48,087 nt of DNA, taken from assembly GCA_937139565.1 (NCBI GenBank), contig CAKZQH010000054.1, forward strand, positions 1 to 48,087, read 5' to 3'. The notes under the pieces were generated by a model. The model was not told the origin of the DNA and did not search any database. It was given only the letters and a program-made list of their open reading frames with translations. The position numbers and the translations under genes are program-made. Position 1 is the stretch's first letter. Every line of letters begins with the position of its first letter. Shown here piece after piece: positions 1-9,600 of the stretch. The DNA comes from an uncultured Nitrospiraceae bacterium. Lineage in GTDB: Bacteria; Nitrospirota; Thermodesulfovibrionia; Thermodesulfovibrionales; Thermodesulfovibrionaceae.

Positions 1-1606
1 TTTCACATATTTGTAGAGCAAGGGTTTTGGCTCCATTTAACAGGGTATCAAGCTCCTCTTCTTTTTTTGTTTCTACGTAAATTCTAATTTTTGGTTCTGT
101 TCCAGAAGGTCTTATCATAATCCATGAATGGTCCTCAAAAACAATTTTTATGCCATCAATATTTATTATAGATGAGATTTTCTTTTCTAATTCGCCTAAT
201 TTAAAGGAATCCCCTTTTTTAAAATTTTCGGACAAAGAGTTAACATGTTTTTTTACATGAGGTCCATAATTTTGGAGAGGAATCTCTATCCCTGTTCTAT
301 CAGGATAATATCTTCCATGCTTTGATTCGATTTCTTCTAAGTATTCGCTAAGATTTTTGTTAAAATGAGCCATCATTTCTAAGGCAAGGAGAACTCCAAA
401 TAGGGCATCCTTTTCAAGGGTATGATTTTGTACGGAAATGCCGTCTGATTCTTCAAATGCAACAATAGCCTTTTTTTCTGCCTCTGGTAAAAGATAAGGT
501 CTAAAGTTTTTAAATCCAACCTTTGTTTCAATAACTTCAATATCTAAGCTTTGAGCAATTGAGTTAACAAAATTGCTTGTACCAACACTTTTTACAACAA
601 CCCCTCTCATCCCTTTAACAGAATGCAGATAGTGCAGAGCCATGCCTCCAAAGTAGTTCATTGGAATCTGTCTTTTTAGATCTGCAAACCTAACTCTGTC
701 TCCATCTGGATCAATTATAGCAGCAAATCCGAGGGAATTTTCCTTTAGATGGGAAAGGGCATAAGCAAGATTTTCTTTGCTTGGTTCTGGAGAGAGCCCT
801 TCAAAGAGAGGGTCATCTTCTCGTCTTAAGCAGATAAAGGTCCCCGGAGGAGTTAATAGGATTTTTGCAATTTTCCCTCTTGTAGAACCATGCATGTGAT
901 CAACTGCAATGGTTGTTGATTTGGTTTTTAAAAAATTTCGGATTTTATCAATTTCTAAAACATTTCTTTTCTCAATAAATCCTCTGTAGAGCTCTGTTGC
1001 ATCTATGTTTTTAATCTTTTGTGGAAGTGTTGATTTAATCAAATTTCCTCTTTTCATTATTTCGTTAGCTATATTTTCTATAGGCTTTGTAAGTTCATCA
1101 GGAGCAGGGCCACCGTCAGAAGGATTTAATTTCAACCCACCGTAATTAGGTGGATTGTGGCTTGGCGTAAGATTTATTGAGGCTGCTGCTTGGAGTTCAA
1201 CTACACTTGCTGATAGTTCAGGAGTAGCAGCCTCCCCAGCGTAATAGCATTTTATACCTTCTTGTTCAAGAATTCCCATAATCTCGTAAGAGAACTCTTT
1301 ACCAAGAACTCTATTATCATGGCCCACAACTACGCCTCTTTCTTTAAAATCATTAAATGAATTGACTCCAAAGGAGGAAAGGATAGCCTTATCCTCGCTT
1401 TTTACTGCCTCAATAATTGCTTGTGTTAGAACTCTAATATTTTGCATTGTAAAATCAGAACCTATTTCACCACGCCAGCCAGATGTGCCAAAATGAATTA
1501 CTGTAGGGTCTGAATTTTCTCTGGCAAGCTTTTCAATTTCTTTTATTAGATGGCGATTTGTATTGGGATTACTTAGGATATTTTTCCATATTTGTGAAGC
1601 CTTCAT
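1..1606 (-). CDS. Phosphoglucomutase/phosphomannomutase family protein, 3' end cut by window edge
   Basis: The reading frame is open from an ATG at 1606 to base 1, about 535 codons with no stop, so the C-terminus lies outside the window. It encodes an alpha-D-phosphohexomutase, which moves phosphate between C1 and C6 of a hexose through a phosphoserine. The catalytic loop reads TPSHNPPNYGG with the serine at about residue 149, and the metal-binding loop reads IDPDGDRVRF further on. Near the N-terminus FGTSGWRGEIG matches the conserved substrate-binding start of the family. The ATG follows a GAGGAG-type ribosome site at 1612-1620. The gene diverges from the Lon-type protease gene. Family is clear; substrate (glucose or mannose phosphate) cannot be settled, so no symbol is given. 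Confidence 0.9.
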   Translation of the reverse strand, partial: MKASQIWKNILSNPNTNRHLIKEIEKLARENSDPTVIHFGTSGWRGEIGSDFTMQNIRVLTQAIIEAVKSEDKAILSSFGVNSFNDFKERGVVVGHDNRVLGKEFSYEIMGILEQEGIKCYYAGEAATPELSASVVELQAAASINLTPSHNPPNYGGLKLNPSDGGPAPDELTKPIENIANEIMKRGNLIKSTLPQKIKNIDATELYRGFIEKRNVLEIDKIRNFLKTKSTTIAVDHMHGSTRGKIAKILLTPPGTFICLRREDDPLFEGLSPEPSKENLAYALSHLKENSLGFAAIIDPDGDRVRFADLKRQIPMNYFGGMALHYLHSVKGMRGVVVKSVGTSNFVNSIAQSLDIEVIETKVGFKNFRPYLLPEAEKKAIVAFEESDGISVQNHTLEKDALFGVLLALEMMAHFNKNLSEYLEEIESKHGRYYPDRTGIEIPLQNYGPHVKKHVNSLSENFKKGDSFKLGELEKKISSIINIDGIKIVFEDHSWIMIRPSGTEPKIRIYVETKKEEELDTLLNGAKTLALQICE

Positions 1607-1627
1607 ACATTTCTCCTCAGAAATTTT

Positions 1628-1633
1628 ATTATA
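1628..1633 (-). promoter_or_regulatory. Possible -10 element for the phosphohexomutase gene
   Basis: On the minus strand the bases read TATAAT, 22 bases before the ATG at 1606 with a ribosome site between. No convincing -35 hexamer is seen at 16-18 bases, so this is a weak call. Confidence 0.35.
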
Positions 1634-1703
1634 AAAACTTAAAGCACTCTAATTGAAAAATTCAAGTTTTATCTTTGTTGGTTAATGTTCTTTTAAAAAT
1701 TAA

Positions 1704-1712
1704 TGGTATAAT
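1704..1712 (+). promoter_or_regulatory. Extended -10 promoter of the Lon-type protease gene
   Basis: The sequence TGGTATAAT is a perfect extended -10 (TGn before TATAAT). No good -35 is visible, as is common for extended -10 promoters. Transcription would begin near 1719. That rules out an upstream in-frame ATG at 1715 and supports the ATG at 1742, which follows a strong ribosome site at 1729-1737. Confidence 0.6.
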
Positions 1713-1741
1713 TAATGAAAAATAAGAAGGAGGAGGGAAAA

Positions 1742-4162
1742 ATGGTGATAAAGCTTTCTCCTAAAGATGTTTATAAAAAATGTGATGAAACTATTTTTGA
1801 TTTTGAGACAACAGAGGAACTTCCGCCTCTTACGGGCACAATTGGACAAGACAGAGCAATTGCTTCATTAGACTTTGGATTAAATCTCCCTGCAAAGGGT
1901 TTTAATATATACGCCCTTGGAGCTCAGGGAACAGGTAAAATGAGAGCCATCAGAACACTTCTATCAGAAAAGGTAAAAAACGAGCCTGTTCCGCCAGATT
2001 GGTGTTATTTGTACAACTTTAAAAAACCTGATACTCCAATTGCAGTGAGCCTTCCTGCTGGAAAAGCACGAGAGTTTCAAAGAGATATGGAGAACCTTAT
2101 AAATACTTTGAAGGTTGAGATTCCAAAGGTATTCGAATCTAAGGAATATGATAAACAGAGAAGCAAAATCCTTGAAGATTTTCAACAAAAACAGAAAGAG
2201 TGGTTTTCAGCTATTGAAGAAGAGGCAAGAAACAAGGGATTTGCCATCCGAAAAGCTCTTGCAGGCTTAATTATTGTACCAATAAAAAGAGACGGCGAAC
2301 CACTTACAGAAGAAGAGTTTCAGGCTCTTGATTTTGAGACAAGAAAACGAATTGATGAACTAGGTAAATCTCTTCAAGAAAAGCTTGATGATGTGGTAAG
2401 AGCAGTTAGAGAGGCTGATAAAATGGTTAAGGACATGCTTATTAAGCTTGAGAGACAGATTGCCCTTGATGTAATAGATCAGCCTATAGAGGATTTAAAA
2501 AGTAAATACTCATTTAGTGAAAAGATTGTTAACTATCTTGATGCAGTAAAGGATGACATTCTTAATAATATTCAGGATTTTAAAATTCAAGAGGAAGTCT
2601 CTCCTCCAATGCCTCCATTCATGAGAATTCCACGGGAGGCTTCCTTTGTGAAATACAGCGTTAACATTTTAGTTGATAATTCAAATACTGATGGTGCACC
2701 TGTAGTATTTGAACCTAATCCGACTTATCTTAATCTTTTTGGAAGCATTGAATACAAAATTCAGTACGGCATGGCAGTAACTGATTTCACTATGATAAAG
2801 GGTGGAGCCCTTCATAGAGCAAATGGCGGATATCTTGTTATAGATGCAATGGCTTTAATTAGAAATCTTTTTTCCTATGATTCTTTAAAGCGAGCTTTAA
2901 GAAATAAAGAGATTCGGATTGAAGATGTATGGGAACAGTACAGATTAATTACTACATCCACTTTAAGGCCTGAGCCAATTCCATTAAATATTAAGGTAAT
3001 ACTTACTGGAACACCCTATTTGTATTATATTCTTTATAATTACGATGAAGAATACAAAGAACTTTTTAAAGTAAAGGCTGATTTTGATATCAGAATGCCA
3101 CGGAATGAGGAAAATGTGAAAAAATACGCTCAATTTGTCTCTCTATGTCAAAAAGATGAAGGACTTCTTCCTTTTGATCGTTCTGCCGTTGCAAAAATAG
3201 TTGAATATGGTTCAAGACTTGCTGAACATCAGGAAAAACTTTCAACCCAATTTAGCATCATCGCTGACATTGTGAGAGAAGCCTATTATTGGGCAAAAAA
3301 GGACTCAAGCAATATTGTGAAGGCTTCCCATGTTTTGAAAGCTCTTGAACAAAGAGTTTACAGGTCAGCAAGTATCGAGGAGAAATTAAGGGAACTTATT
3401 CTTGAGGATGTATTAATTGTGGAAACGGAGGGAAAAAAAATAGGACAGATAAACGGACTTGCAGTGCTTGATCTTGGCGATTACAGTTTTGGAAAGCCTT
3501 CAAGAATTACAGCAAGAACCTATTTAGGAAGAGCGGGCATTGTGAATATTGAAAGAGAAACAAAAATGTCAGGCAAAATTCATGAAAAGGCAATAATGAT
3601 ACTTTCCAGTTATCTTTTGAGTAAATATGGCATAAAAAAGCCGATAAGTCTAAGTGCTTCTTTAACCTTTGAGCAGTTGTATGAAATGATAGAAGGAGAT
3701 AGTGCGACCTGTGCTGAACTTTATGCTCTCTTAAGTAGTATTGCAGAGATTCCGCTTAAACAGAGCATAGCTGTCACTGGTTCAATGGATCAGAAAGGTG
3801 AAGTTCAGCCAGTTGGCGGAATAAATGAAAAAATAGAAGGATTTTTCGAATTATGTAAAATTCGTGGCTTAAATGGTTCCCATGGAGTGATTATTCCTAA
3901 GAGGAATGTTAGACATTTGATGTTAAAAGATGAAATACAGAAAGCAATTGAAGATGGAAAATTCCATATATATGCAATTGACTTTGTCGAAGAAGGACTG
4001 GAGATTCTAACAGATATGAAAGCAGGGCAGCTGCAGCCTGATGGAACCTATCCAGAAGACACTATCAACTATCTTGTTATGAGAAAGCTGGAGGAGATGT
4101 CAGAACTTCTTAAGAAAAAGGAAAAAGAAAGGGAAAATGATAAAAAAGAAAACGAGAAATAA
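1742..4162 (+). CDS. Lon-family ATP-dependent protease (AAA_32/Lon_C, LonB-like)
   Basis: This 806-residue protein belongs to the Lon-related group with an N-terminal AAA_32 ATPase part and a C-terminal Lon protease domain, not to classical LonA, since the LAN substrate domain is absent. The P-loop is GAQGTGK with Lys at about residue 66, and ANGGYLVIDA near the middle is the family's Walker B region. The protease dyad is Ser654 (in EGDSATCAE) and Lys697 (in GGINEKIEG), a 43-residue spacing as in E. coli Lon. The insert between the ATPase parts is rich in charged helix. It would degrade unfolded or regulatory proteins in the cytoplasm. The frame opens at 1715, but the ATG at 1742 is preferred because of its ribosome site and the promoter position. 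The lysine/glutamate-rich tail is probably flexible. Confidence 0.93.
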   Translation: MVIKLSPKDVYKKCDETIFDFETTEELPPLTGTIGQDRAIASLDFGLNLPAKGFNIYALGAQGTGKMRAIRTLLSEKVKNEPVPPDWCYLYNFKKPDTPIAVSLPAGKAREFQRDMENLINTLKVEIPKVFESKEYDKQRSKILEDFQQKQKEWFSAIEEEARNKGFAIRKALAGLIIVPIKRDGEPLTEEEFQALDFETRKRIDELGKSLQEKLDDVVRAVREADKMVKDMLIKLERQIALDVIDQPIEDLKSKYSFSEKIVNYLDAVKDDILNNIQDFKIQEEVSPPMPPFMRIPREASFVKYSVNILVDNSNTDGAPVVFEPNPTYLNLFGSIEYKIQYGMAVTDFTMIKGGALHRANGGYLVIDAMALIRNLFSYDSLKRALRNKEIRIEDVWEQYRLITTSTLRPEPIPLNIKVILTGTPYLYYILYNYDEEYKELFKVKADFDIRMPRNEENVKKYAQFVSLCQKDEGLLPFDRSAVAKIVEYGSRLAEHQEKLSTQFSIIADIVREAYYWAKKDSSNIVKASHVLKALEQRVYRSASIEEKLRELILEDVLIVETEGKKIGQINGLAVLDLGDYSFGKPSRITARTYLGRAGIVNIERETKMSGKIHEKAIMILSSYLLSKYGIKKPISLSASLTFEQLYEMIEGDSATCAELYALLSSIAEIPLKQSIAVTGSMDQKGEVQPVGGINEKIEGFFELCKIRGLNGSHGVIIPKRNVRHLMLKDEIQKAIEDGKFHIYAIDFVEEGLEILTDMKAGQLQPDGTYPEDTINYLVMRKLEEMSELLKKKEKERENDKKENEK

Positions 4163-4299
4163 AATAATAATTCAAATGATTTTATCTTTTAGAGAGATTT
4201 TTATTTATTCCGGAAGTGTCAAGTAGATTAAATAGCATTGTGTTCCTAAAATTTCTACTCCTCTTAAAGGAAAGTGAATAAAGAATTAGTGAGTTAATA

Positions 4300-4381
4300 T
4301 GCCGAAGGCGGGACTCGAACCCGCACGGGTTTCCCCACACGCCCCTCAAACGTGCGTGTCTACCAGTTCCACCACTTCGGC
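4300..4381 (-). tRNA. tRNA-Leu (anticodon GAG)
   Basis: The minus strand folds as a class II tRNA: acceptor stem GCCGAAG/CTTCGGC, a D arm with GGTAGACA, an anticodon stem CACGT/GCGTG with loop TTGAGGG giving anticodon GAG, an extended variable arm, and a T arm with GGTTCGAGTCC. The discriminator base is A, as expected for leucine. CCA is not encoded. It reads CUC and CUU codons. A short open frame across it on the other strand is not a gene. Confidence 0.95.
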
Positions 4382-4449
4382 TAGATACTTAATAATAATA
4401 CCAAGAATCACCTTTTTGTTTCAACTTTTTTTAAGACTCACAGAATTTG

Positions 4450-5362
4450 ATCCGATTTCATCAAATGAAGACTCATTTAATTCAAAAAACTAAATATTTC
4501 GAATATTGATATCTTCCCATCCAATCAACATAGCTAAACTTTTATAATTTTTAAAGCCATTTTTTCTTGCTTGGCATACGAATATCAAAAATCTCTCCTA
4601 CAAAGCTTGTAGAAAAAATGTCTCCCTCTCTCTTGCTTGCAACCATTAATCCATCCTAATTCCAGGGATAATCTTGTTGATATGAAGGCATCGCGGTTAA
4701 CAAAAGACATGGATATATGGAGATTGATAAAGGATAGTGCGACCGATGAATGAGCGGAAAATTATAGGATGGAGATCTTTGAGAAGTTAGAGTTTGCACT
4801 TTTGTCATTATGAGGGCCTCGATTGTCCGAAGGTGTCTTTCTCCTTAGTCACTGTAAAGTTTTTTTTGTCACTGCGAGGAACTCGATGTCCCGAAGCAGT
4901 CTCTAAAACCAATGGAATGAGATTGCTTCGTCGCTTGCGCTCCTCGCAATGACAGAGAAGAAAAGCCTCGCAATGACACTTCCTTTCGTCACTGCGAGGG
5001 GCTTGATGTCCCGAAGCAGTCTCTAAGTAAAGTTTACGAAAAGACAACTATGAGATCCCTTCGCTTCGCTCGCAATGACGGAAATGGGGAGAGACGAGAT
5101 TGCGGAGCCTCTTCTGAACGTAGTGAGGAATTCCGCTCCTTGCAATGACCCTCTTCCACCATCATTCCGAGCGGAGCGAGGAATCTTATTGAGGATCGTA
5201 TTGAGATTGCTTCGGAGCTTCCGCTACTCGCCATGCTTGTAAAAGAGGTGCTTCTAATAGTGAAATAGAAGTCGATTATACGGCGATGATCAGATGATTA
5301 TCAGCAGATGATAGTTAATTGATTTACAAAGGTTTTTTAAGTTTCTATTAATGAAGTCGGGT
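4450..5362. mobile_element. IS-derived element, copy A (degenerate), filled with palindromic repeats
   Basis: This fills the 1.15 kb gap between the tRNA and dnaJ. The left end (ATCCGATTTCATCAA, 4450) and the reverse complement of the right end (ACCCGACTTCATTAA, ending 5362) form imperfect terminal inverted repeats. Bases about 4540-4720, read on the minus strand, hold a decayed coding remnant; SFVGEIFDI matches copy B, but a frameshift precedes it. From about 4845 to 5235 lies an array of GTCACTGCGAGG...GCAGTCTCT and GTCATTGCGAG-type palindromic units. The right 60 bases (TTTACAAAGG then TTTTTTAAGTTTCTA) match copies B, C and D. No intact transposase remains, and short open frames inside the array are artefacts of the repeat. 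Confidence 0.65.
4845..5235. repeat. Array of GTCA(T/C)TGCGAGG palindromic repeats inside copy A
   Basis: At least seven half-units in both orientations are seen, including CTCCTCGCAATGAC at 4940-4953, CTTCGCTCGCAATGAC near 5064-5079, and two units with CCCGAAGCAGTCTCT near 4890 and 5011. Pairs of opposed units can form long hairpins. The opening stretch, GTCACTGTAAAG followed by a T run, recurs at the same place in copy B, so the array appears to have moved with the element. Confidence 0.75.
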
Positions 5363-5400
5363 TAAAGCAAATCCTGGGTTATGGCTATTTTTTCTTTTCT

Positions 5401-5433
5401 CTCAACAAAAAATTAATTCAATAATTTGTTGAG
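5401..5433. other. 9-bp perfect inverted repeat upstream of dnaJ
   Basis: CTCAACAAA at 5401-5409 is exactly mirrored by TTTGTTGAG at 5425-5433, with 15 AT-rich bases between. It lies about 100 bases upstream of the dnaJ start, outside the mobile element. It could be a protein-binding site or a weak hairpin; there is no T run that would make it a clear terminator. Confidence 0.4.
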
Positions 5434-5497
5434 ATTGAGGCAAATAAGGGATTATTAAGGAATTTTTTATTAAACCTAATATAAAATGAATTAACAT

Positions 5498-5518
5498 GTT
5501 GATATAAAATAACTCAAT
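5498..5518 (+). promoter_or_regulatory. HAIR-like operator for HspR before dnaJ
   Basis: GTTGATA, seven bases, then ACTCAAT matches the layout of the HspR-associated inverted repeat (CTTGAGT-N7-ACTCAAG) with exact spacing and the TTGA/TCAA cores intact. It covers the -35 hexamer of the promoter described next. The MerR-type protein encoded directly after dnaJ is the obvious ligand, which implies negative autoregulation. The outer bases differ from the actinobacterial consensus. Confidence 0.65.
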
Positions 5519-5527
5519 ATGTTATAT
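5499..5527 (+). promoter_or_regulatory. Promoter of the dnaJ-hspR-clpB-hsp20 operon
   Basis: TTGATA (5499-5504) and TTATAT (5522-5527) are separated by 17 bases, a good sigma-70 type promoter. The ATG of dnaJ begins only seven bases after the -10, so the transcript should start at or next to the start codon and be leaderless. No ribosome site is visible there. Confidence 0.65.
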
Positions 5528-5534
5528 TAACTTC

Positions 5535-6602
5535 ATGGAGCGTAAGGATTATTATAAAATTCTTGGAGTAGGTAAAGATGCCTCCCAGGAGGATATAAAG
5601 AAGGCTTATAGAAAGCTGGCGAGAAAGTATCATCCAGATTTAAATCCTGGAAACAAGGAAGCTGAAGAAAAATTTAAAGAGATCAATGAAGCTTATGCTG
5701 TTTTAAGTGACCCCAAAAAAAGAGAAGAATATGACAGAGGCGAAAGCTTTGATTTTCAAGGTTACGACTTTGGTGGTTTTGACTTCAAGGGAGGATTTGA
5801 TTTAGGTGATATTTTTAGTGATCTATTTGGAGAGACTTTTACTGCTACAGGAAGAACCTATGTAAAAGGTGAAGATGTGGTTGTTCCTGTAAGCTTAACC
5901 TTTGAAGAAGCCTATAATGGAACAGTAATTCCTGTTACTTATCGCAGATATATTGAGTGTTCTGCCTGTAATGGAAGCGGTGCGGATAGATTGGATATAT
6001 GTAAAAAATGTGGTGGAAGTGGGAGAATTCAAGCCTCACGGGGCTTTATGAGAGTAAATCAAATCTGCTCAAACTGTGGTGGAAGAGGTAAAACAGCCTC
6101 TTCTGTATGTAAAAATTGTCGAGGAGAGGGAAGAATTTTAAAAACAGAGACAGTTAAAGCCAAAATTCCTGCTGGTGTTGATACAGGCTCTACCGTCAAG
6201 GTAAAGGGATATGGTAATGCTGGATTAAACGGTGCTCCCTCAGGCGATCTTATTTTAGAGGTTAGCGTTACACCGCATCAGTTTTTTACAAGAAAGAGCG
6301 ATGATATATACATTGAACTTCCTATTACCTTTGTTGAAGCAGCTCTCGGAGCTAAGGTAGAAGTACCAACTCCGGAAGGAAAATCTGTAACCATGAAAAT
6401 ACCAGAAGGAACACAGAGTGGTCAGAAGTTTAGAATTTCCAACAAGGGTTTTCCCTCTGTTAAGGGTAATAGGAGGGGAGACATGTATGTTATTACCAAA
6501 ATCGTTGTTCCAAAAGGACTTACCGCTTCGGAAAAGGAGGAGATAAAAAAACTCGAAAAATTCTATTTTGAAAATCCTAGAAAGCAGATGTTAGGGGGTT
6601 AA
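5535..6602 (+). CDS. dnaJ: Co-chaperone DnaJ (J domain, zinc finger, C-terminal substrate domain)
   Basis: This 355-residue Hsp40 stimulates the DnaK ATPase and delivers unfolded proteins. The J domain (residues 1-70) carries HPD at 33-35. A Gly/Phe/Asp-rich linker follows, then the zinc region at about 142-199 with all four CxxCxGxG motifs ([32 protein letters not shown]), then the two-part substrate domain and dimerisation tail. It is slightly shorter than E. coli DnaJ (376), mainly in the linker. It heads the operon with hspR, clpB and hsp20; no dnaK or grpE is present in the window. The ATG has no ribosome site and sits at the predicted transcription start. Confidence 0.95.
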   Translation: MERKDYYKILGVGKDASQEDIKKAYRKLARKYHPDLNPGNKEAEEKFKEINEAYAVLSDPKKREEYDRGESFDFQGYDFGGFDFKGGFDLGDIFSDLFGETFTATGRTYVKGEDVVVPVSLTFEEAYNGTVIPVTYRRYIECSACNGSGADRLDICKKCGGSGRIQASRGFMRVNQICSNCGGRGKTASSVCKNCRGEGRILKTETVKAKIPAGVDTGSTVKVKGYGNAGLNGAPSGDLILEVSVTPHQFFTRKSDDIYIELPITFVEAALGAKVEVPTPEGKSVTMKIPEGTQSGQKFRISNKGFPSVKGNRRGDMYVITKIVVPKGLTASEKEEIKKLEKFYFENPRKQMLGG

Positions 6603-6604
6603 AG

Positions 6605-6943
6605 ATGGGAAGAGAAGACAGATTTTACATGATTAGTATGGTCTGTAAGCTTCTTAATGTTCATCCTCAAACACTTCGCCTATATGAAAGGGAAGGATTT
6701 ATTAAACCAAAAAGAATAAAGAAACAAAGGATTTATACAGATGAAGATTTACAGAGGCTCAATTTTGTAATAAAACTTACGAAGGAACTCGGTGTTAACA
6801 GAGCAGGAGTAGATATTATTCTTCGAATGAGAGAGAGAATGTTAATCATGCAGGAGGCTATGGAGGAAATTCTTAGGCATGTAGATGAAGACATTAGAAC
6901 AGAAATCGAACACAGGTTAAAAAAATTATTTCAAGAGTTTTAA
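6605..6943 (+). CDS. hspR: MerR-family heat-shock repressor (HspR-like)
   Basis: This 112-residue protein has a MerR-type winged helix-turn-helix at about residues 8-78, with HPQTLRLYEREG as recognition and wing start and RIYTDEDLQRL after it, then a short helical tail. It lacks the long effector domain and the cysteines of metal-sensing MerR proteins. In actinobacteria HspR represses dnaK and clpB operons through HAIR sites and uses DnaK as co-repressor. Here it lies two bases after dnaJ and 12 before clpB, and a HAIR-like site precedes the operon. The name rests on size, motif and context; experimental support would be needed for the DnaK link. Confidence 0.82.
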   Translation: MGREDRFYMISMVCKLLNVHPQTLRLYEREGFIKPKRIKKQRIYTDEDLQRLNFVIKLTKELGVNRAGVDIILRMRERMLIMQEAMEEILRHVDEDIRTEIEHRLKKLFQEF

Positions 6944-6955
6944 GGAGGAGAAAAG

Positions 6956-9586
6956 ATGAGATTTGACAAGTTTACATATAAAACACAGGAAGCGATAAAA
7001 AAAGCTCAAACCATTGCTTCTCAATATGGTAATCAGCAGATTGATGTGGAACATTTATTTTACGGTCTTGTTGATGATGCTGAAGGCCTTGTAAATAGAA
7101 TTCTTAAAGAATGTGGGGCTGACATACACTCTCTTAAAATAGAGCTTAAAAAGGCAATAGAAAAAATCCCAAAAGTCTATGGTGCTCAATCCCTTGAGCA
7201 CATATATATAACTCCAAGGCTAAGTCAACTTTTTGAAAAAGCCGAAAAGGAAGCCGAACATTTAAAGGATGAATATATAAGTGTAGAGCATCTTTTGATT
7301 GCCCTTTTTGATGTTGGTGGTCCTGCTTTTGATGCCATTAAGAAGCAAGGAATTACAAGGCAGAAAGTGCTTGATGCAATGAGATCTATAAGAGGTGTGC
7401 ATCAGGTAACAGATCCTAATCCTGAAGAAAAGTATCAAGCACTTGTTAAATATGGCAAAAATCTCACGGATCTTGCAAGGAAAGGAAAGCTTGATCCAGT
7501 TATTGGTAGAGATGATGAGATAAGGAGAGTTATACAGGTTTTAAGCCGAAGAACAAAAAACAACCCGGTGCTAATTGGTGATCCTGGAGTTGGAAAAACT
7601 GCTATTGTAGAAGGACTGGCTCAAAGAATTATTGCTGGTGATGTGCCTGAATCTTTAAGGGACAAGGATTTAATTGCCCTTGATATTGGTTCTTTGCTTG
7701 CAGGTGCCAAATACAGAGGAGAATTTGAGGAAAGACTCAAGGCTGTTCTTAAGGAAATAACACAGTCAGATGGAAGAATTATTACCTTTATTGATGAGCT
7801 TCATACCTTAGTGGGTGCAGGTGCAGCAGAGGGAGCTGTTGATGCAGCAAACATGCTTAAGCCCGCTCTTGCAAGAGGTGAATTAAGATGTATTGGTGCA
7901 ACCACAGTAAATGAATACAGAAAATACATTGAAAAAGATCCAGCCCTTGAAAGAAGGTTTCAGCCTATTTTAGTGAAAGAGCCTTCAGTGGAGGATACAA
8001 TATCTATTTTAAGAGGGCTTAAGGAAAGATATGAGGTTCATCATGGCGTGAAAATAAAAGACTCAGCTTTAGTAGCTGCGGCAATGCTTTCAGCAAGATA
8101 TATTACAGATCGATATCTTCCTGATAAGGCCATAGATCTTATTGATGAGGCTGCAGCCAAGCTTAGAATGGAGATTGATAGTAGTCCCATTGAACTTGAT
8201 GAGATAGAAAGAAAACTTAGACAGCTTGAGATCGAAAGGCAGGCTCTTAGTAAAGAGCCGACAGAAGATGCAAAAGAGAAGATTGATAAAATCTCTCTGG
8301 AGATTGAAAATTTACTACAAAAGAAGGAGCAGCTAAGCAGCCAGTGGCAAGCCGAGAAAGAGGTCATCTTACAAATTCGTGAGATTAAGGCAGAGATTGA
8401 ACAGACTCGAATTGCCAGCGAACAAGCAGAAAGACAGGGTGATTTAACAAGAGCTGCGGAATTAAGATATGGAAAGCTAATTGAACTTCAGAAAGCCCTT
8501 GATGACGCCAATTCTCGACTTAAGGAAATTCAAAAGTCCAGAAAAATGCTTAAAGAAGAGGTAGATGAAGAAGATATTGCAGAGGTTGTTGCCAAGTGGA
8601 CAGGGGTTCCTGTGAAAAAGCTTCTTGAGAGCGAAACGCAGAAGCTAATAAAAATGGAAGAGCGACTCAAAGAAAGAGTGGTTGGACAGGATGAAGCCAT
8701 TTTTGCAGTAGCTAATGCAATTAGAAGAGCTAGGGCAGGGCTTCAAGACCCCAACCGCCCAATAGGTTCCTTTATGTTCCTTGGGCCAACAGGAGTAGGA
8801 AAAACAGAGCTTGCAAAGGCCTTAGCAGAGTTTCTTTTTGACGATGAAAATGCCATGATTAGAATTGATATGTCTGAGTATCAGGAGCGACATACGGTAA
8901 GTAGGCTAATTGGTGCTCCTCCTGGATATGTTGGTTACGAAGAGGGTGGACAGCTTACAGAGGCAGTACGCAGACGTCCTTACAGTGTTGTGCTTTTTGA
9001 TGAGGTTGAAAAAGCTCATCCTGAGGTATTTAACATTCTTCTACAAGTTTTAGATGACGGTCGTCTTACAGATGGACATGGAAGAACAGTCGATTTCAGA
9101 AACACAATTATAATAATGACATCGAACATAGGCAGTGCTCACATACATGAATTTCTTGAAAGTAGAGATTCTGAGCATTGGCAGGACTTTAAGAGAGATC
9201 TCAAGTCTAAGATTAACGATGAATTAAGGGCATTTTTTAGACCCGAGTTTTTAAACCGAATTGATGAGATAATAGTTTTCAATCCTCTAAGTAGGGAGAT
9301 TATGAAGGATATAATAGAGATTCAGATAAGAAAACTTAAGCACTATCTCAAGCAGAAAAAAATTGACCTTGTACTTACAGAAGAGGCAAAGGATTATATT
9401 GCTCGCATTGGATATGATCCAGTATATGGAGCAAGACCTCTTAGAAGGGTGCTTCAGAAAGAGATACTTGATTTACTTGCTTTGAAGTTAATAGAAGGTG
9501 TTTTTAAAGAAGGAGACACTGTAGAAGTTGATTTTAAAGATGATAAAATTCTATTAAATAGGATTGTTTTAGGAGAAATATCTTAG
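6956..9586 (+). CDS. clpB: Disaggregase ClpB (Hsp104 family)
   Basis: This 876-residue hexameric AAA+ protein resolubilises aggregates together with DnaK/DnaJ. The N domain (1-145) has the double Clp_N repeat. The first ATPase has GDPGVGKT at 208-215 and FIDELH as Walker B. The coiled-coil middle domain (about 405-530), rich in Glu, Lys and Arg, distinguishes ClpB from ClpA and ClpC. The second ATPase has GPTGVGKT at 610-617 and [10 protein letters not shown]. The C-terminal D2-small domain is complete. No IGF-type ClpP-binding loop is evident, consistent with disaggregation rather than proteolysis. A strong ribosome site (AAGGAGG) precedes the ATG. Confidence 0.97.
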   Translation: MRFDKFTYKTQEAIKKAQTIASQYGNQQIDVEHLFYGLVDDAEGLVNRILKECGADIHSLKIELKKAIEKIPKVYGAQSLEHIYITPRLSQLFEKAEKEAEHLKDEYISVEHLLIALFDVGGPAFDAIKKQGITRQKVLDAMRSIRGVHQVTDPNPEEKYQALVKYGKNLTDLARKGKLDPVIGRDDEIRRVIQVLSRRTKNNPVLIGDPGVGKTAIVEGLAQRIIAGDVPESLRDKDLIALDIGSLLAGAKYRGEFEERLKAVLKEITQSDGRIITFIDELHTLVGAGAAEGAVDAANMLKPALARGELRCIGATTVNEYRKYIEKDPALERRFQPILVKEPSVEDTISILRGLKERYEVHHGVKIKDSALVAAAMLSARYITDRYLPDKAIDLIDEAAAKLRMEIDSSPIELDEIERKLRQLEIERQALSKEPTEDAKEKIDKISLEIENLLQKKEQLSSQWQAEKEVILQIREIKAEIEQTRIASEQAERQGDLTRAAELRYGKLIELQKALDDANSRLKEIQKSRKMLKEEVDEEDIAEVVAKWTGVPVKKLLESETQKLIKMEERLKERVVGQDEAIFAVANAIRRARAGLQDPNRPIGSFMFLGPTGVGKTELAKALAEFLFDDENAMIRIDMSEYQERHTVSRLIGAPPGYVGYEEGGQLTEAVRRRPYSVVLFDEVEKAHPEVFNILLQVLDDGRLTDGHGRTVDFRNTIIIMTSNIGSAHIHEFLESRDSEHWQDFKRDLKSKINDELRAFFRPEFLNRIDEIIVFNPLSREIMKDIIEIQIRKLKHYLKQKKIDLVLTEEAKDYIARIGYDPVYGARPLRRVLQKEILDLLALKLIEGVFKEGDTVEVDFKDDKILLNRIVLGEIS

Positions 9587-9600
9587 GAAAGGAGGAAAAA

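Noticed and set aside
1715-1741. Upstream ATG for the Lon-type protease
   Set aside because: It lies three bases after the -10 element, upstream of the expected transcription start, and lacks a ribosome site.
4299-4493. Open frame of 64 codons across the tRNA-Leu gene
   Set aside because: It is the antisense translation of the tRNA; the cloverleaf is complete.
8041-8367. Long antisense open frames within clpB, mrdA, mreB, adk, aprA and pnp
   Set aside because: They are shadows of strongly supported genes, without ribosome sites or recognisable domains.
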